DNA of 64,000 nucleotides. Origin: an uncultured Croceitalea sp. (lineage in GTDB: Bacteria; Bacteroidota; Bacteroidia; Flavobacteriales; Flavobacteriaceae). Positions 27,837 to 36,660 of the stretch are shown here, in pieces. Numbering within the stretch: the stretch's first letter is position 1; each line of letters begins with the position of its first letter. The position numbers and the translations under genes are program-made. The stretch is taken from contig CANNDD010000009.1 in NCBI GenBank assembly GCA_947503285.1, forward strand, positions 62,001-126,000. The letters are read 5' to 3'. Below the pieces are notes generated by a model. The model made no database searches. It saw nothing but the letters and a program-made list of their open reading frames with translations, and was not told the DNA's origin.

Positions 27837-28183
27837 ACAAGTTCTTAAAAATTCTGGCTTTTGTCTTTATGGCACTTTTTAGTTATGCCGCGGTTGTACA
27901 ACACAATGATCCCGATGCGGTTAAGTGGTATGCCATATACGGCATGGCGGCTTTTGCTTCACTACTATTTGCCCTTGGCAACCTTCGTCTTTTTTGGGCA
28001 TTGCTATTGGCAATCTTTTATTTTGGTCTCGCCATATACACTTGGCCTGAAAAATTTGAGGGAGTGACTATAGGTGAAGGTGATATCGTAAATATCGAGC
28101 GGGGTAGGGAGGCGTTAGGTCTGCTTATTGCAGGCATCGCAATGTCAATTTATGTCATTGCCAATCGCACGCGTAGTAACTGA
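27833..28183 (+). CDS. TMEM220-type small membrane protein linked to ebo
   Basis: This 116-residue protein has about four transmembrane helices (LKILAFVFMALFSYAAVVQ; WYAIYGMAAFASLLFAL; FWALLLAIFYFGLAIYTW; LGLLIAGIAMSIYVIA). The VQHNDPDAVKW segment is the hallmark of the transmembrane 220 family. Its ATG overlaps the eboF stop (ATGA), so it is translated with the ebo cluster. It faces dnaX tail to tail with no gap. The role is unknown. Confidence 0.82.
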   Translation: MNKFLKILAFVFMALFSYAAVVQHNDPDAVKWYAIYGMAAFASLLFALGNLRLFWALLLAIFYFGLAIYTWPEKFEGVTIGEGDIVNIERGREALGLLIAGIAMSIYVIANRTRSN

Positions 28184-29932
28184 CTATAAATCTAAATCGA
28201 ATTCTTTTCTCAGCAAGTCGAGTGCTGGATTTTTTTCCCGCAATTTTTCGTATTTCTCCTCAGGGGTAAATGCGAATTTTTTGGCCGCTTCTTCATTGAC
28301 GGTAATCGAAAGGGTAATGAAGTGGTTGTTTAGTTCGTCTTTTAGAAAATTGAGCATTAGGCTTTGTTCGCGCTCAACTTCTTTTTTCATGGTAGAATTG
28401 GGTAGTTCAATCCATATGGTATAATCCTCCTTCAATTTCGGAACATCGGCCTGCAAGTTTGCAGCCAATATCTTCTTTCCCTGATCTTCCAGTTTTTCAA
28501 CAAATGTTGCCCAAAGGCTTTGCATGTTAGCTTCTTCAAAAGGTTCTTTGGGCAAGTCAACCATTTTGGTGTGGTCAACCTTTGAATTTTGATGCTCTTT
28601 TTTGGCCTTAAGGCTAGATATGGATAGGCCAGAGACCCTATTCGGCAAATTTTTAAGTTCTATTTTTTTAGCTACCGGCTTGGGCGGGGTGTCGGAAGGT
28701 TGAATTTCTTTTTTGACGGGTATTTCGGTAGTTTGAATTACTTCCTCTGTATTTTTTTCGATATGCGGGGCAGTAACTGTAGACTCATCTGAGATAGTGT
28801 ATGATGATGCCTTTTGAAAGGGTTGCCCCTTAAAATAAGTAGCTGGAATTATAAATTCAGGCTTTTTTTTTTCAGCGTCAAAGTCGATGGAGGCCAATTT
28901 CATCAAGGTAAGTTCAACCAATAAACGTTGATTTTTACTTGTCTTGTATTTCAGATCACAGTCATTGGCCAAATCCAGCGCTTTTAGATAGAAATCCTTT
29001 TTGGCTTTTTTGGCTTGTTCAAAATAAAGGGTTTTGGTACCCTCACTTACCTCTAATAGACTTAGGGTCTCTTGATGCTGGCACACGATTAAATCCCTAA
29101 AGTGTGACGCAAGGCCAATAATGAAGTGATGTGCGTCAAAACCAAGGGCCAGTGTACTGTTTAAAAGCAACAACAGTTCTGGTATCTTATTTTCAAGAAT
29201 AAAATCCGTGGTCTTAAAGTAGACCTCGTAGTCCAATACATTTAGATTTTCGGTAACGGCCTTTCTCGTTAAGTTCTTCCCAGAAAAACTGACCACCCTA
29301 TCAAAAATGGATAAGGCATCACGCATGGCACCATCCGCTTTTTGCGCAATGATATGCAAAGCATCCTCTTCGGCATCAATTCCCTGTTCCTTTGCGATAT
29401 ACTGCAAGTAATTTGCGGCATCTTTGACTGTAATCCGTTTAAAATCAAATATTTGACAACGTGATAATATGGTTGGTATAATTTTATGCTTCTCCGTTGT
29501 CGCTAAAATGAAGATAGCGTGTTTTGGAGGCTCTTCAAGGGTTTTCAAAAATGCATTGAACGCAGATTGCGATAACATATGTACCTCATCAATGATGTAG
29601 ACCTTATAGTTGCCCACCTGAGGTGGAATTCGAACCTGATCGGTAAGGTTTCTGATATCATCAACGGAATTATTCGAGGCGGCATCCAATTCAAAAATGT
29701 TGAAAGCGTAATCCTCATCGGTACCTTCAGAACCCTCTTCATTGATTTTCTTTGCCAAGATACGCGCACAGGTTGTCTTGCCAACACCTCTTGGGCCACA
29801 GAAAAGAAGTGCTTGTGCCAAGTGATTATGGGCAATGGCATTTTCAAGTGTATCGGTAATGGCTTGTTGTCCGACAACATCTTTAAAGGTTTGCGGACGG
29901 TATTTTCTTGCCGATACTACAAAGGGTTCCAA
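28184..29932 (-). CDS. dnaX: DNA polymerase III subunit gamma/tau
   Basis: This 582-residue clamp-loader ATPase opens with VSARKYRPQTFKDVVGQ, then Walker A GPRGVGKTTCARILAKKIN, Walker B IDEVHMLS and the SRC segment (TILSRCQIFDFKRI). The C-terminal tau-like region includes a Pro/Lys-rich linker. The four-cysteine zinc module normally between Walker A and the DAASNN motif is absent; the stretch reads NEEGSEGTDEDYAFNIFELDAASNNSV. No slippery A-run with frameshift is needed for a tau-length product. Confidence 0.95.
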   Translation of the reverse strand: MEPFVVSARKYRPQTFKDVVGQQAITDTLENAIAHNHLAQALLFCGPRGVGKTTCARILAKKINEEGSEGTDEDYAFNIFELDAASNNSVDDIRNLTDQVRIPPQVGNYKVYIIDEVHMLSQSAFNAFLKTLEEPPKHAIFILATTEKHKIIPTILSRCQIFDFKRITVKDAANYLQYIAKEQGIDAEEDALHIIAQKADGAMRDALSIFDRVVSFSGKNLTRKAVTENLNVLDYEVYFKTTDFILENKIPELLLLLNSTLALGFDAHHFIIGLASHFRDLIVCQHQETLSLLEVSEGTKTLYFEQAKKAKKDFYLKALDLANDCDLKYKTSKNQRLLVELTLMKLASIDFDAEKKKPEFIIPATYFKGQPFQKASSYTISDESTVTAPHIEKNTEEVIQTTEIPVKKEIQPSDTPPKPVAKKIELKNLPNRVSGLSISSLKAKKEHQNSKVDHTKMVDLPKEPFEEANMQSLWATFVEKLEDQGKKILAANLQADVPKLKEDYTIWIELPNSTMKKEVEREQSLMLNFLKDELNNHFITLSITVNEEAAKKFAFTPEEKYEKLREKNPALDLLRKEFDLDL

Positions 29933-30027
29933 ATACTGTGATTTTGATTACCTACAAATATAAAAATAGCTGATAGTATTCTATCCGCTTGAGGTATTAG
30001 GTAACCGTTTTTTATTAACAATTGATG

Positions 30028-30035
30028 TACCTTTG
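30028..30035 (+). promoter_or_regulatory. Likely -7 element of rnpB
   Basis: TACCTTTG fits TAnnTTTG and lies 5 bases before the predicted 5' end of the RNase P RNA. The -33 region has no clear TTTG. Confidence 0.5.
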
Positions 30036-30037
30036 TA

Positions 30038-30404
30038 CGGCAGGCTACCTTATCGCTCCGTTACGAACTTGTTGACTTACTAAAGTTGAGGTTTCAATTT
30101 TTTTAAAATACGATGGTTTTTATAAACGGGGAGGAAAGTCCGGACACCGTAGTGCGGCATAGCGGGTAACACCCGTCACCTTGGCTTAAGGTCAAGGGCG
30201 GACAAGTGCAACAGAAAGCAAGTACAGTTCGGCTGTAGTGAAATCAGGTAAACTCTATGTGGTGAAACGTCATGTAAACCAGTGTTTGAAAGCGGCACGC
30301 TTGAGCTGGAGGGTAGGCGGTTTGAGCTTTTGGGTAACCAAAAGTCTAGATAAATGATAAGGGTTCGCGTGAAGTGATAACAGAATCCGGCTTACGGCCT
30401 GTTT
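30038..30404 (+). ncRNA. rnpB: RNase P RNA (class A)
   Basis: The RNA subunit of RNase P removes 5' leaders from tRNA precursors. The core signature GAGGAAAGTCCGGACACC lies at about 30130-30147. The ACAGAAA motif of the P4-region core follows at about 30211, and the 3' core segment GATAACAGAATCCGGCTTACGGCC closes the gene. The end helix P1 is given by CAGGC (30041-30045) with GCCTG (30397-30401). The length of ~365 nt is normal. A terminator hairpin follows 10 bases later. The ends may be off by a few bases. Confidence 0.93.
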
Positions 30405-30412
30405 TAAAAAAG

Positions 30413-30440
30413 AAAAGCCGAACAATACGTTCGGCTTTTT
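30413..30440 (+). terminator. rnpB terminator
   Basis: AAAAGCCGAAC and GTTCGGCTTTT form a perfect stem with a short loop and a T-run. It may serve the convergent lipoprotein gene on the minus strand too. Confidence 0.85.
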
Positions 30441-30457
30441 TATACGCTACTTTTTAA

Positions 30458-31021
30458 TCATTGTCTGGTAAACTGAATATCGGATTCAAAGACAAACGCA
30501 ACGGATACACCTTCCTCTTCAGTTACGGTATCGACATCTTGCGACAAGGTGAGGTTTTGACCATTATTGGTAAAGGAAACGGTCAATTGCTCTAGGCCAG
30601 GGTCATCAATTTCAAAGTCCGTATTATCTTCGATCAACACACCGTTCTGAAATTCGATCGTATTATTGTTCAGGGTATACGAACCACTTTCATTCATAAA
30701 TTCTAAAGATTCGGTTTCCGTACTCACATCTTCCCCGTTCAAGGTGCCAACAGTAACTACATCATAGGTTCCGTTCACCGTATACTCGGTTTCCGTAAAT
30801 GTTATCGTAAAATCAATATTTTCTCCAGTGCTAATGCCCCCTATGGTAACTTCCGATCCCTCAAGGGTCGTTGTAAGCGCTAATACGCTTGCCAAAGAAG
30901 TCATATCCCAAGTACCAATTAATGTAGTTGCATCAATGGGTTGGTCTGCCTCGTCATCATCACTACAAGAAATAATGCTGAAGGGCACTACGAATAAAAA
31001 TAAAAGCTTGAGGTATTTCAT
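30458..31021 (-). CDS. Lipocalin-like lipoprotein
   Basis: This protein of about 187 residues has a lipoprotein signal peptide (MKYLKLLFLFVVPFSIISC) followed by SDDDEAD, an acidic stretch of the kind that marks surface export of Bacteroidota lipoproteins. The body LIGTWDMTSL...TITFTETEYTVNGTYD...GSYTLNNNTIEF is the beta-barrel pattern of lipocalin-like domains. I chose the start at 31021; 13 more codons are open upstream but precede the signal peptide. The ligand is unknown. It is a single gene. Confidence 0.8.
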   Translation of the reverse strand: MKYLKLLFLFVVPFSIISCSDDDEADQPIDATTLIGTWDMTSLASVLALTTTLEGSEVTIGGISTGENIDFTITFTETEYTVNGTYDVVTVGTLNGEDVSTETESLEFMNESGSYTLNNNTIEFQNGVLIEDNTDFEIDDPGLEQLTVSFTNNGQNLTLSQDVDTVTEEEGVSVAFVFESDIQFTRQ

Positions 31022-31085
31022 AAAATAAATCGTTTTTTTCAGAACGTTTATAGACCCCAATTAGTATGTGGGTTTAGCAACAAGT

Positions 31086-31625
31086 TCAATCGGAAACGAA
31101 AAAACTAAAAACACTACTCCCGTATTTTCTGCTTTCTGAAAATTTGGGTGATTCACTCAAATCAGTTTGATCGGAATGCTCTACAATCAGCACTCCTTCA
31201 TTTTCAAGAATGTTGTTCTCAAAAACCAAATCCACAAGTTCCATGAATTGGTTGGTCTTAAGATGGTAAGGGGGATCGGCAAAAATAATATCCCATGTTG
31301 AAGTCTCGTTTTTTAAATGACGATACACGTCATTTTTAATGACGCTAATAGCAAAATCAAGTTCTTTTGCCGTTCTATTGATAAACCTCGTACAATTAGC
31401 GTTTTCATCTACAGCGGTGATGGTTTCCACACCCCTTGAAGCAAATTCAAAACTTATATTTCCTGTTCCCGAGAATAAATCCAAAACCTTTAAGTCCTCA
31501 AAATGATAGCGATTGTTTAGAATATTGAACAATGCTTCCTTGGCCATATCGGTTGTGGGTCTTACGGGTAATTTTTTAGGGGCAAGAAGGCGTTTCCCTT
31601 TATAACGTCCAGCAATAATCCGCAT
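31086..31625 (-). CDS. rsmD: 16S rRNA (guanine966-N2)-methyltransferase
   Basis: This 179-residue SAM-dependent methyltransferase opens with MRIIAGRYKGKRLLAPKKLPVRPTTDMAKEALFNIL. The SAM-binding loop is LDLFSGTGNISFEFASRG, and the catalytic motif IIFADPPYHL stands where most N2/N6 enzymes have [DN]PPY. It modifies G966 of 16S rRNA. Its start shares a base with the upstream DUF3822 gene's stop, so they are coupled. Confidence 0.93.
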   Translation of the reverse strand: MRIIAGRYKGKRLLAPKKLPVRPTTDMAKEALFNILNNRYHFEDLKVLDLFSGTGNISFEFASRGVETITAVDENANCTRFINRTAKELDFAISVIKNDVYRHLKNETSTWDIIFADPPYHLKTNQFMELVDLVFENNILENEGVLIVEHSDQTDLSESPKFSESRKYGSSVFSFFVSD

Positions 31626-32458
31626 TAGAATGAGCTTAATAACGTCAAGTCTATGGAATCTTGTTGGTCAAAGTTCAGCGGAACCGTTGTTTTTGGCTCA
31701 AATACGACTACTTTTTTGATATAATCATAACATATGTTATACAATTCATCCCCTTCTTCAATCGCCCCAAATAGTTTTAATTTAATCGATTCGGTACTCA
31801 GCTGTAATTGCTCATATGTAAAGAGGATATAATATAAAAAGTCTTCTTTGGTATTGTATTCGAATTGGTTGTAGAACAGCATTTTTTTCTGGTCAAATAC
31901 CGCTAGTTCAAAAAAGCCATCAGATACATGGGCATAGCAGACTTTTTTCATGCTTGGCTTTTGATTGAATAAGGTCTGTAAGACTACCGTAGTAAGGTGT
32001 TTGTACTCGAACTCACCAAAAAGCTCGAACAATAGATTGTTGATATTGGTAAATGGTACGTAAACACAGACCAATCCCTGATTCTTTAGTTCATCATAAA
32101 CCACCTCATCATTGGCCAATAACTTGGTATTGAATTTCAAATAGTTAGCGAGTTCTCCAACTTCAAATAGCGGTTTGGGTACGAGTGTGAATAAACTATT
32201 TTGATGGATAACCGATACCTCAGAAAACAACGAGGGCTTTAACCGATACTTTTCGATGGCCTCTTTGAGCGATTTCTGCAAAAGGTAGGGCGTAGCGGTA
32301 TCGCTCAGTACAATCTTATCGGCCAATAGCACCGTATTGGTCAAGGTATCCAAAACAAAAAAAGAAAGTCCATTCAAACCGATTTGAATGGACAACTTTT
32401 TAAATGAATTACTATCAGTATGTTGTGACGCTATGCTATTGGTCGCCTTTTCTATCAT
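31625..32458 (-). CDS. DUF3822 family protein, actin-like fold suspected
   Basis: This 277-residue soluble protein matches DUF3822, commonly found beside rsmD in Flavobacteria. It has a repeated beta/alpha pattern (LSIQIGLNGLSFFVLDTLTN...; VCYAHVSDGFFELAVFDQKKMLFYNQFEYNTKEDFLYYILF) suggesting two ASKHA-like subdomains as in PilM or GspL. No clear phosphate-binding DxG loop is seen, so nucleotide binding is doubtful. It overlaps the upstream membrane protein by 23 bases. The function is unknown. Confidence 0.75.
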   Translation of the reverse strand: MIEKATNSIASQHTDSNSFKKLSIQIGLNGLSFFVLDTLTNTVLLADKIVLSDTATPYLLQKSLKEAIEKYRLKPSLFSEVSVIHQNSLFTLVPKPLFEVGELANYLKFNTKLLANDEVVYDELKNQGLVCVYVPFTNINNLLFELFGEFEYKHLTTVVLQTLFNQKPSMKKVCYAHVSDGFFELAVFDQKKMLFYNQFEYNTKEDFLYYILFTYEQLQLSTESIKLKLFGAIEEGDELYNICYDYIKKVVVFEPKTTVPLNFDQQDSIDLTLLSSF

Positions 32459-33086
32459 ATATCGGTGGCCAGTTACCGTTGGTACTTACATCAGTAAGTG
32501 AACCGACTTTTAATTCTGTTCCATTTACCTCTTCGACACTAACATGGGCATTTTCCCTTGCTAATAGGTCACCGGGCTGATCATAGAGAACGACACTCTT
32601 CTTGACCTTCGCCTCGAATACCGGGGCACGGTATCCACTTTTTTCAATGATATCGGCCTTCAGCTCAAACTTTTCACCATTTTGGGCATAAGGTACTTCC
32701 ATCATACTCTTGTAACGGTCGTCATTTTTAAATAAGGAATCCTTGACCTTAACAAAACCCAAGGTGTCTATGATAACGGTATCTTTTTGCAATTCAATTT
32801 GGTACACTTTGTCAAACTTCATGAATGAAGAATCCCTCTGCTGGGTAATGGTGTAATTGCCCGTATCGACAAACTTGACAAGGCTATTGAAATTACCTGC
32901 ATACTTACCGTTCACCGATTTGTATGCCTCTTGGGAATCCCTGATATCTTTCAGTTTGGCAATCACCGCTGAAAAACGTTCTTTTCGAACTTTGTTGAAC
33001 TCTATCGGGGCATTGACGGACTGATAGATCAAATAACCTAAAAGTATACAAACAACCCAGAGTACAATTTGTAAGATGGTCTTCAT
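32436..33086 (-). CDS. Membrane-anchored pseudopilin-like protein
   Basis: This 216-residue protein has an N-terminal hydrophobic helix (TILQIVLWVVCILLGYLIYQSV). A long amphipathic stretch follows (EFNKVRKERFSAVIAKLKDIRDSQEAYKSVNGKYAGNFNSLV) that recalls the region after the pilin helix in GspG-like pseudopilins. The usual prepilin peptidase site (G before a Phe/Glu) is not present. The rest is beta-rich and acidic. It is the first gene of a three-gene minus-strand unit with DUF3822 and rsmD. The resemblance is by pattern only; the function is unknown. Confidence 0.6.
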   Translation of the reverse strand: MKTILQIVLWVVCILLGYLIYQSVNAPIEFNKVRKERFSAVIAKLKDIRDSQEAYKSVNGKYAGNFNSLVKFVDTGNYTITQQRDSSFMKFDKVYQIELQKDTVIIDTLGFVKVKDSLFKNDDRYKSMMEVPYAQNGEKFELKADIIEKSGYRAPVFEAKVKKSVVLYDQPGDLLARENAHVSVEEVNGTELKVGSLTDVSTNGNWPPIYDRKGDQ

Positions 33087-33188
33087 TTTATAAGTGTTAA
33101 TTAGATTTAGTGGTTATTCACAAATCTACAATTTTTTTTTAATCACAAAAGTTTTTGTCCTAAAAATGATGACTATATTTGAAGGCTT

Positions 33189-34628
33189 ATGACCTACTTG
33201 AAAAGTCAAGATTTTTACAAACTTTTACTGGAAAATTTTCCGCATAAAGCGACGATTTTGCAGGAGGTCACGCTTCAAAAATTAGCGGATTTTGCACTTG
33301 CCAATGAAAAGGAACGGCTGTTTCTATTGAAAGGGTATGCCGGTACCGGAAAAACAACGATTACGGGTAGTTTGGTCAAGAACTTATGGCGTGCCAAGAT
33401 GAAGGCCATTTTGTTGGCCCCGACCGGTAGGGCGGCAAAGGTGATGTCGAACTATGCGAAGGCGCAGGCCTATACCATCCATAAAAAAATATACTTTCCG
33501 AAAAAGCAATCCGGTGGTGGCGTGCAATTTGTTTTGGCACCGAACAAACATAGGGACACTATTTTCATAGTTGATGAGGCCTCAATGATACCTGATGCCC
33601 CATCGGATTCCAAATTATTCGAAAATGGCTCCCTATTGGATGATTTGATCTATTTTGTTTACTCTGGCCATCGCTGTAAGCTGATTCTGATCGGCGACAC
33701 GGCCCAACTTCCCCCCGTAAAATTGGATTTGAGTCCGGCACTCGATGAAAACAGGTTGTCGCTAAATTATAACAAAGAAGTGACTAAAGTAGAGCTAGAC
33801 GAAGTGATGCGACAAGCTTCGGAATCGGGCATTCTATTCAATGCCACCAACCTTAGGGAACAACTTCAAAATGATTTTTTTGAGGAATTTATGTTTCGAA
33901 CCTCTGGGTTTACCGATATCGTGCGGTTGATAGACGGTCATGAAATACAGGAAGCCATTGACAATTCGTACGCAGAACAAGGTAAAGAAGAAACCGCGAT
34001 AATCGTAAGGTCCAATAAAAGGGCCAACTTGTACAATGAAAATATTCGCCAGCGTATTCTTTTTTTGGAAAACGAGATTTCCGTCGGTGATTATATGATG
34101 GTCGTCAAAAACAATTATTTCTGGTTAAAACCTAGCTCAGAAGCCGGTTTCATTGCCAATGGCGATATTATTGAGGTTTTAGAGCTGTTCGCCATAAAAG
34201 AGCTGTACGGGTTCAAATTTGCCGAGGTCAAGGTACAAATGGTCGATTATCCGAATCAGAAACCTTTTGAAACGGTTCTTTTGTTGGATACCATAAAGGC
34301 CGAGACCCCATCTTTATCGTATGAAGAGGGCAACCGCTTGTATCAAGAAGTCTCAAAGGATTATGCCCATGAAAAATCAAAATACAAACGATTTTTGGGG
34401 GTCAAGAACAACAAATACTTTAATGGCCTTCAAGTAAAGTTTTCATACGCCATTACTTGCCATAAATCGCAAGGGGGACAATGGAATACCGTTTTTGTAG
34501 AACAACCCTATTTGCCGAATGGGGTGGACAAAGAATATTTGAGATGGTTGTATACCGCGGTAACAAGGGCAAAAGAGAAACTGTATCTTATCGGATTCAA
34601 AGATGATTTTTTTGTTGATGGTGAATAA
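33189..34628 (+). CDS. RecD-like superfamily 1 DNA helicase
   Basis: This 479-residue AAA ATPase has Walker A FLLKGYAGTGKTTITGSLV, motif Ia LLAPTGRAAKVM, Walker B TIFIVDEASMIPD, motif III LILIGDTAQLPPV and the C-terminal VI motif YAITCHKSQGGQWNTVFVEQ..LRWLYTAVTRAKEKLYLIG. This is a short RecD2-type helicase without the N-terminal extension of full RecD2, and it probably works in repair or recombination alone. A -7 element TATATTTG (33174-33181) ends 7 bases before the ATG, so the message may be nearly leaderless. Confidence 0.88.
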   Translation: MTYLKSQDFYKLLLENFPHKATILQEVTLQKLADFALANEKERLFLLKGYAGTGKTTITGSLVKNLWRAKMKAILLAPTGRAAKVMSNYAKAQAYTIHKKIYFPKKQSGGGVQFVLAPNKHRDTIFIVDEASMIPDAPSDSKLFENGSLLDDLIYFVYSGHRCKLILIGDTAQLPPVKLDLSPALDENRLSLNYNKEVTKVELDEVMRQASESGILFNATNLREQLQNDFFEEFMFRTSGFTDIVRLIDGHEIQEAIDNSYAEQGKEETAIIVRSNKRANLYNENIRQRILFLENEISVGDYMMVVKNNYFWLKPSSEAGFIANGDIIEVLELFAIKELYGFKFAEVKVQMVDYPNQKPFETVLLLDTIKAETPSLSYEEGNRLYQEVSKDYAHEKSKYKRFLGVKNNKYFNGLQVKFSYAITCHKSQGGQWNTVFVEQPYLPNGVDKEYLRWLYTAVTRAKEKLYLIGFKDDFFVDGE

Positions 34629-34652
34629 CTTAATTTTAACAAAATCGAAGTA

Positions 34653-35219
34653 ATGACCTCTGAGACCATTATTAGTTTGTTTTTGGGTATCGGTCTTGCA
34701 GCCTCTGCAGGGTTCAGGGTATTTCTTCCTTTATTCGCCCTTAGCCTTGCGGCTTATTTTGGTGTGTGGGACCTAAATGACAATTGGACTTGGATTGGAA
34801 GTCTGGCAGCGGTAATGACATTGGGTATTGCCACTTTGGCCGAAGTTTTCGCATATTTCATTCCTTGGGTAGACAATGCCCTTGATAGTATTGCAGTACC
34901 CCTTGCGGCAATAGCAGGAACTGCCGTAATGGTATCTACGGTGGTCAATTTAGATCCCGTGGTAACATGGTCTTTGGCTATTATTGCCGGTGGGGGAACG
35001 GCATCGGCCATTAAAGGTGCGAATGCCGCGGGTAGGCTTACCTCAACCGCTACAACGGGGGGCGTAGCCAATCCTATCGTTTCAACCGTTGAAACAGGCA
35101 CTGCAGTAGCGGTATCGACAGCATCGATCTTAGTACCACCTTTGGCCATCATTTTGGTAATTATCATCTTAGTGGTCATATTTAGAATTTATAGAAAATT
35201 AAGACCAAGACGAAAATAA
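34653..35219 (+). CDS. DUF4126 membrane protein
   Basis: This 188-residue hydrophobic protein has five or so membrane segments rich in small residues ([32 protein letters not shown] and [35 protein letters not shown]). The [14 protein letters not shown] segment is the DUF4126 hallmark. The C-terminus is basic and cytoplasmic. It lies 16 bases before kdsB and 24 after the helicase, so it could belong to either unit. The function is unknown. Confidence 0.82.
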   Translation: MTSETIISLFLGIGLAASAGFRVFLPLFALSLAAYFGVWDLNDNWTWIGSLAAVMTLGIATLAEVFAYFIPWVDNALDSIAVPLAAIAGTAVMVSTVVNLDPVVTWSLAIIAGGGTASAIKGANAAGRLTSTATTGGVANPIVSTVETGTAVAVSTASILVPPLAIILVIIILVVIFRIYRKLRPRRK

Positions 35220-35235
35220 AACCCAATCCCGTACC

Positions 35236-35964
35236 GTGAGAATAATTTCAATGATACCGGCCCGCTACCAAGCCTCTAGATTTCCTGCAAAGCTGATGCA
35301 AGATCTACAGGGTAAACCGGTTATTTTAAGAACGTACGAAGCCGTTCTGGCCACCAACCTGTTTGACGATGTAGTAGTGGTGACCGATAGCGAGGTTATC
35401 CATGCCCTTATTAAAGAGAATGGAGGTAATGTGATGATGAGCAAGGGCACGCATGAGAGCGGTAGTGATCGTATTGCCGAAGCCGTAGCATCCCTAGATG
35501 TTGATATTGCCATAAATGTTCAAGGTGATGAACCCTTTATTGATAAGGTGAGTTTAGAACGTATTATTGCCGTCTTCAAAAATGATAAGGACAAAGAAAT
35601 CGATTTGGCCTCACTAATGACACCCATAACCGATTGGGATGAAATATCGAATCCGAACACCGTAAAGGTCATTGTGGACGATAATAATTTTGCCCTGTAT
35701 TTTTCAAGGGCCCCAATCCCATATCCAAGGGATAAGAATGCAGGAGCGACCTATTACAAGCATAAAGGGATCTATGCTTTTCGAAAAAGGGCATTGGCGG
35801 ATTTTCAGAAACTACCGATGTTGCCCTTGGAAGCTACTGAGAAAATTGAAGCCATCCGCTTTTTGGAATATGGTCGGAAAATAAAAATGGTGGAAACCCA
35901 TGTTACCGGTATTGAAATTGACACCCCAGAAGATTTAGAACGCGCAAAAAAGGCATGGAAATAG
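35236..35964 (+). CDS. kdsB: CMP-Kdo synthetase (possibly CMP-Kdo8N)
   Basis: This 242-residue cytidylyltransferase activates Kdo, or its 8-amino form, with CTP for LPS core synthesis. It has [25 protein letters not shown], the DEP motif VQGDEPFI, and RAPIPYPRD with ...[13 protein letters not shown] chose the GTG start at 35236 ([10 protein letters not shown]), because family members keep three or four residues before MIPARY. It overlaps the HAD gene by ten bases. The kdnB gene two positions on suggests Kdo8N as the substrate. Confidence 0.93.
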   Translation: MRIISMIPARYQASRFPAKLMQDLQGKPVILRTYEAVLATNLFDDVVVVTDSEVIHALIKENGGNVMMSKGTHESGSDRIAEAVASLDVDIAINVQGDEPFIDKVSLERIIAVFKNDKDKEIDLASLMTPITDWDEISNPNTVKVIVDDNNFALYFSRAPIPYPRDKNAGATYYKHKGIYAFRKRALADFQKLPMLPLEATEKIEAIRFLEYGRKIKMVETHVTGIEIDTPEDLERAKKAWK

Positions 35965-36659
35965 ATTTTTCAAACATAAAAGTAATTGGTTTTGATGCCG
36001 ATGACACCCTTTGGGTGAATGAAACCTACTTTAGGGAAACCGAAGCGCGTTTTGCCGAGCTTTTAGAGCATTATGAAACCAAGAATAAGATAGATCAAGA
36101 GCTTTTTAAGGTAGAGATGAAGAATCTTGAACTGTATGGGTATGGTATCAAGGGGTTCATGCTTTCGATGGTAGAAGCTGCTCTGGATTTGTCCAATAAA
36201 CAGGTAAGCGCTGATACGTTAGAAAAAATAGTGCAACTTGGTAAAGACATGATAACACATCCGGTTGAGGTTTTGGATGGTGTGGAAGCAGTTTTGGCGC
36301 AATTGGAAAAGAAATATCGATTGATCGTGTTGACAAAGGGTGATTTATTGGACCAAGAGCGAAAGCTTGAAAAATCAGGCCTATCCAATTATTTTCATCA
36401 TGTAGAGGTTTTGAGTGATAAAAAAGAACGGAACTATAAAAACCTTTTGAATCATCTCGGGATAGCTGTCAATGAATTTTTAATGGTAGGGAATTCCCTG
36501 AAGTCAGATGTTATACCTATATTAAACATTGGTGCAAAAGCGGTGCATGTACCTTTTCACACGACTTGGGCACATGAAATGGTTTCAGACGAGGAGGAAC
36601 AGGCCAACAATCATTTAAAATTATCCTCGATTAGGGATATTTTGAAGTATTTGAATTGA
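35955..36659 (+). CDS. HAD family phosphatase, YjjG-like
   Basis: This 234-residue haloacid dehalogenase-fold hydrolase has motif [11 protein letters not shown], motif II VLTKGD, the lysine in [10 protein letters not shown] and motif [20 protein letters not shown] helical cap lies between motifs I and II (C1 type). It differs from the capless KdsC (Kdo8P phosphatase), so its substrate is uncertain despite the kdsB neighbour. It overlaps kdsB by ten bases and is one base from the kdnB start. Confidence 0.85.
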   Translation: MEIDFSNIKVIGFDADDTLWVNETYFRETEARFAELLEHYETKNKIDQELFKVEMKNLELYGYGIKGFMLSMVEAALDLSNKQVSADTLEKIVQLGKDMITHPVEVLDGVEAVLAQLEKKYRLIVLTKGDLLDQERKLEKSGLSNYFHHVEVLSDKKERNYKNLLNHLGIAVNEFLMVGNSLKSDVIPILNIGAKAVHVPFHTTWAHEMVSDEEEQANNHLKLSSIRDILKYLN

Positions 36660-36660
36660 G

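Noticed and set aside
28184-29932. dnaX programmed frameshift site
   Set aside because: The gene already reads to a tau-like length in one frame and there is no strong slippery signal followed by a hairpin that I could identify.
34754-35179. 141-codon open frame on the minus strand opposite the DUF4126 gene
   Set aside because: It is the mirror of a strongly coding membrane-protein gene; its composition shows no sign of an independent protein.
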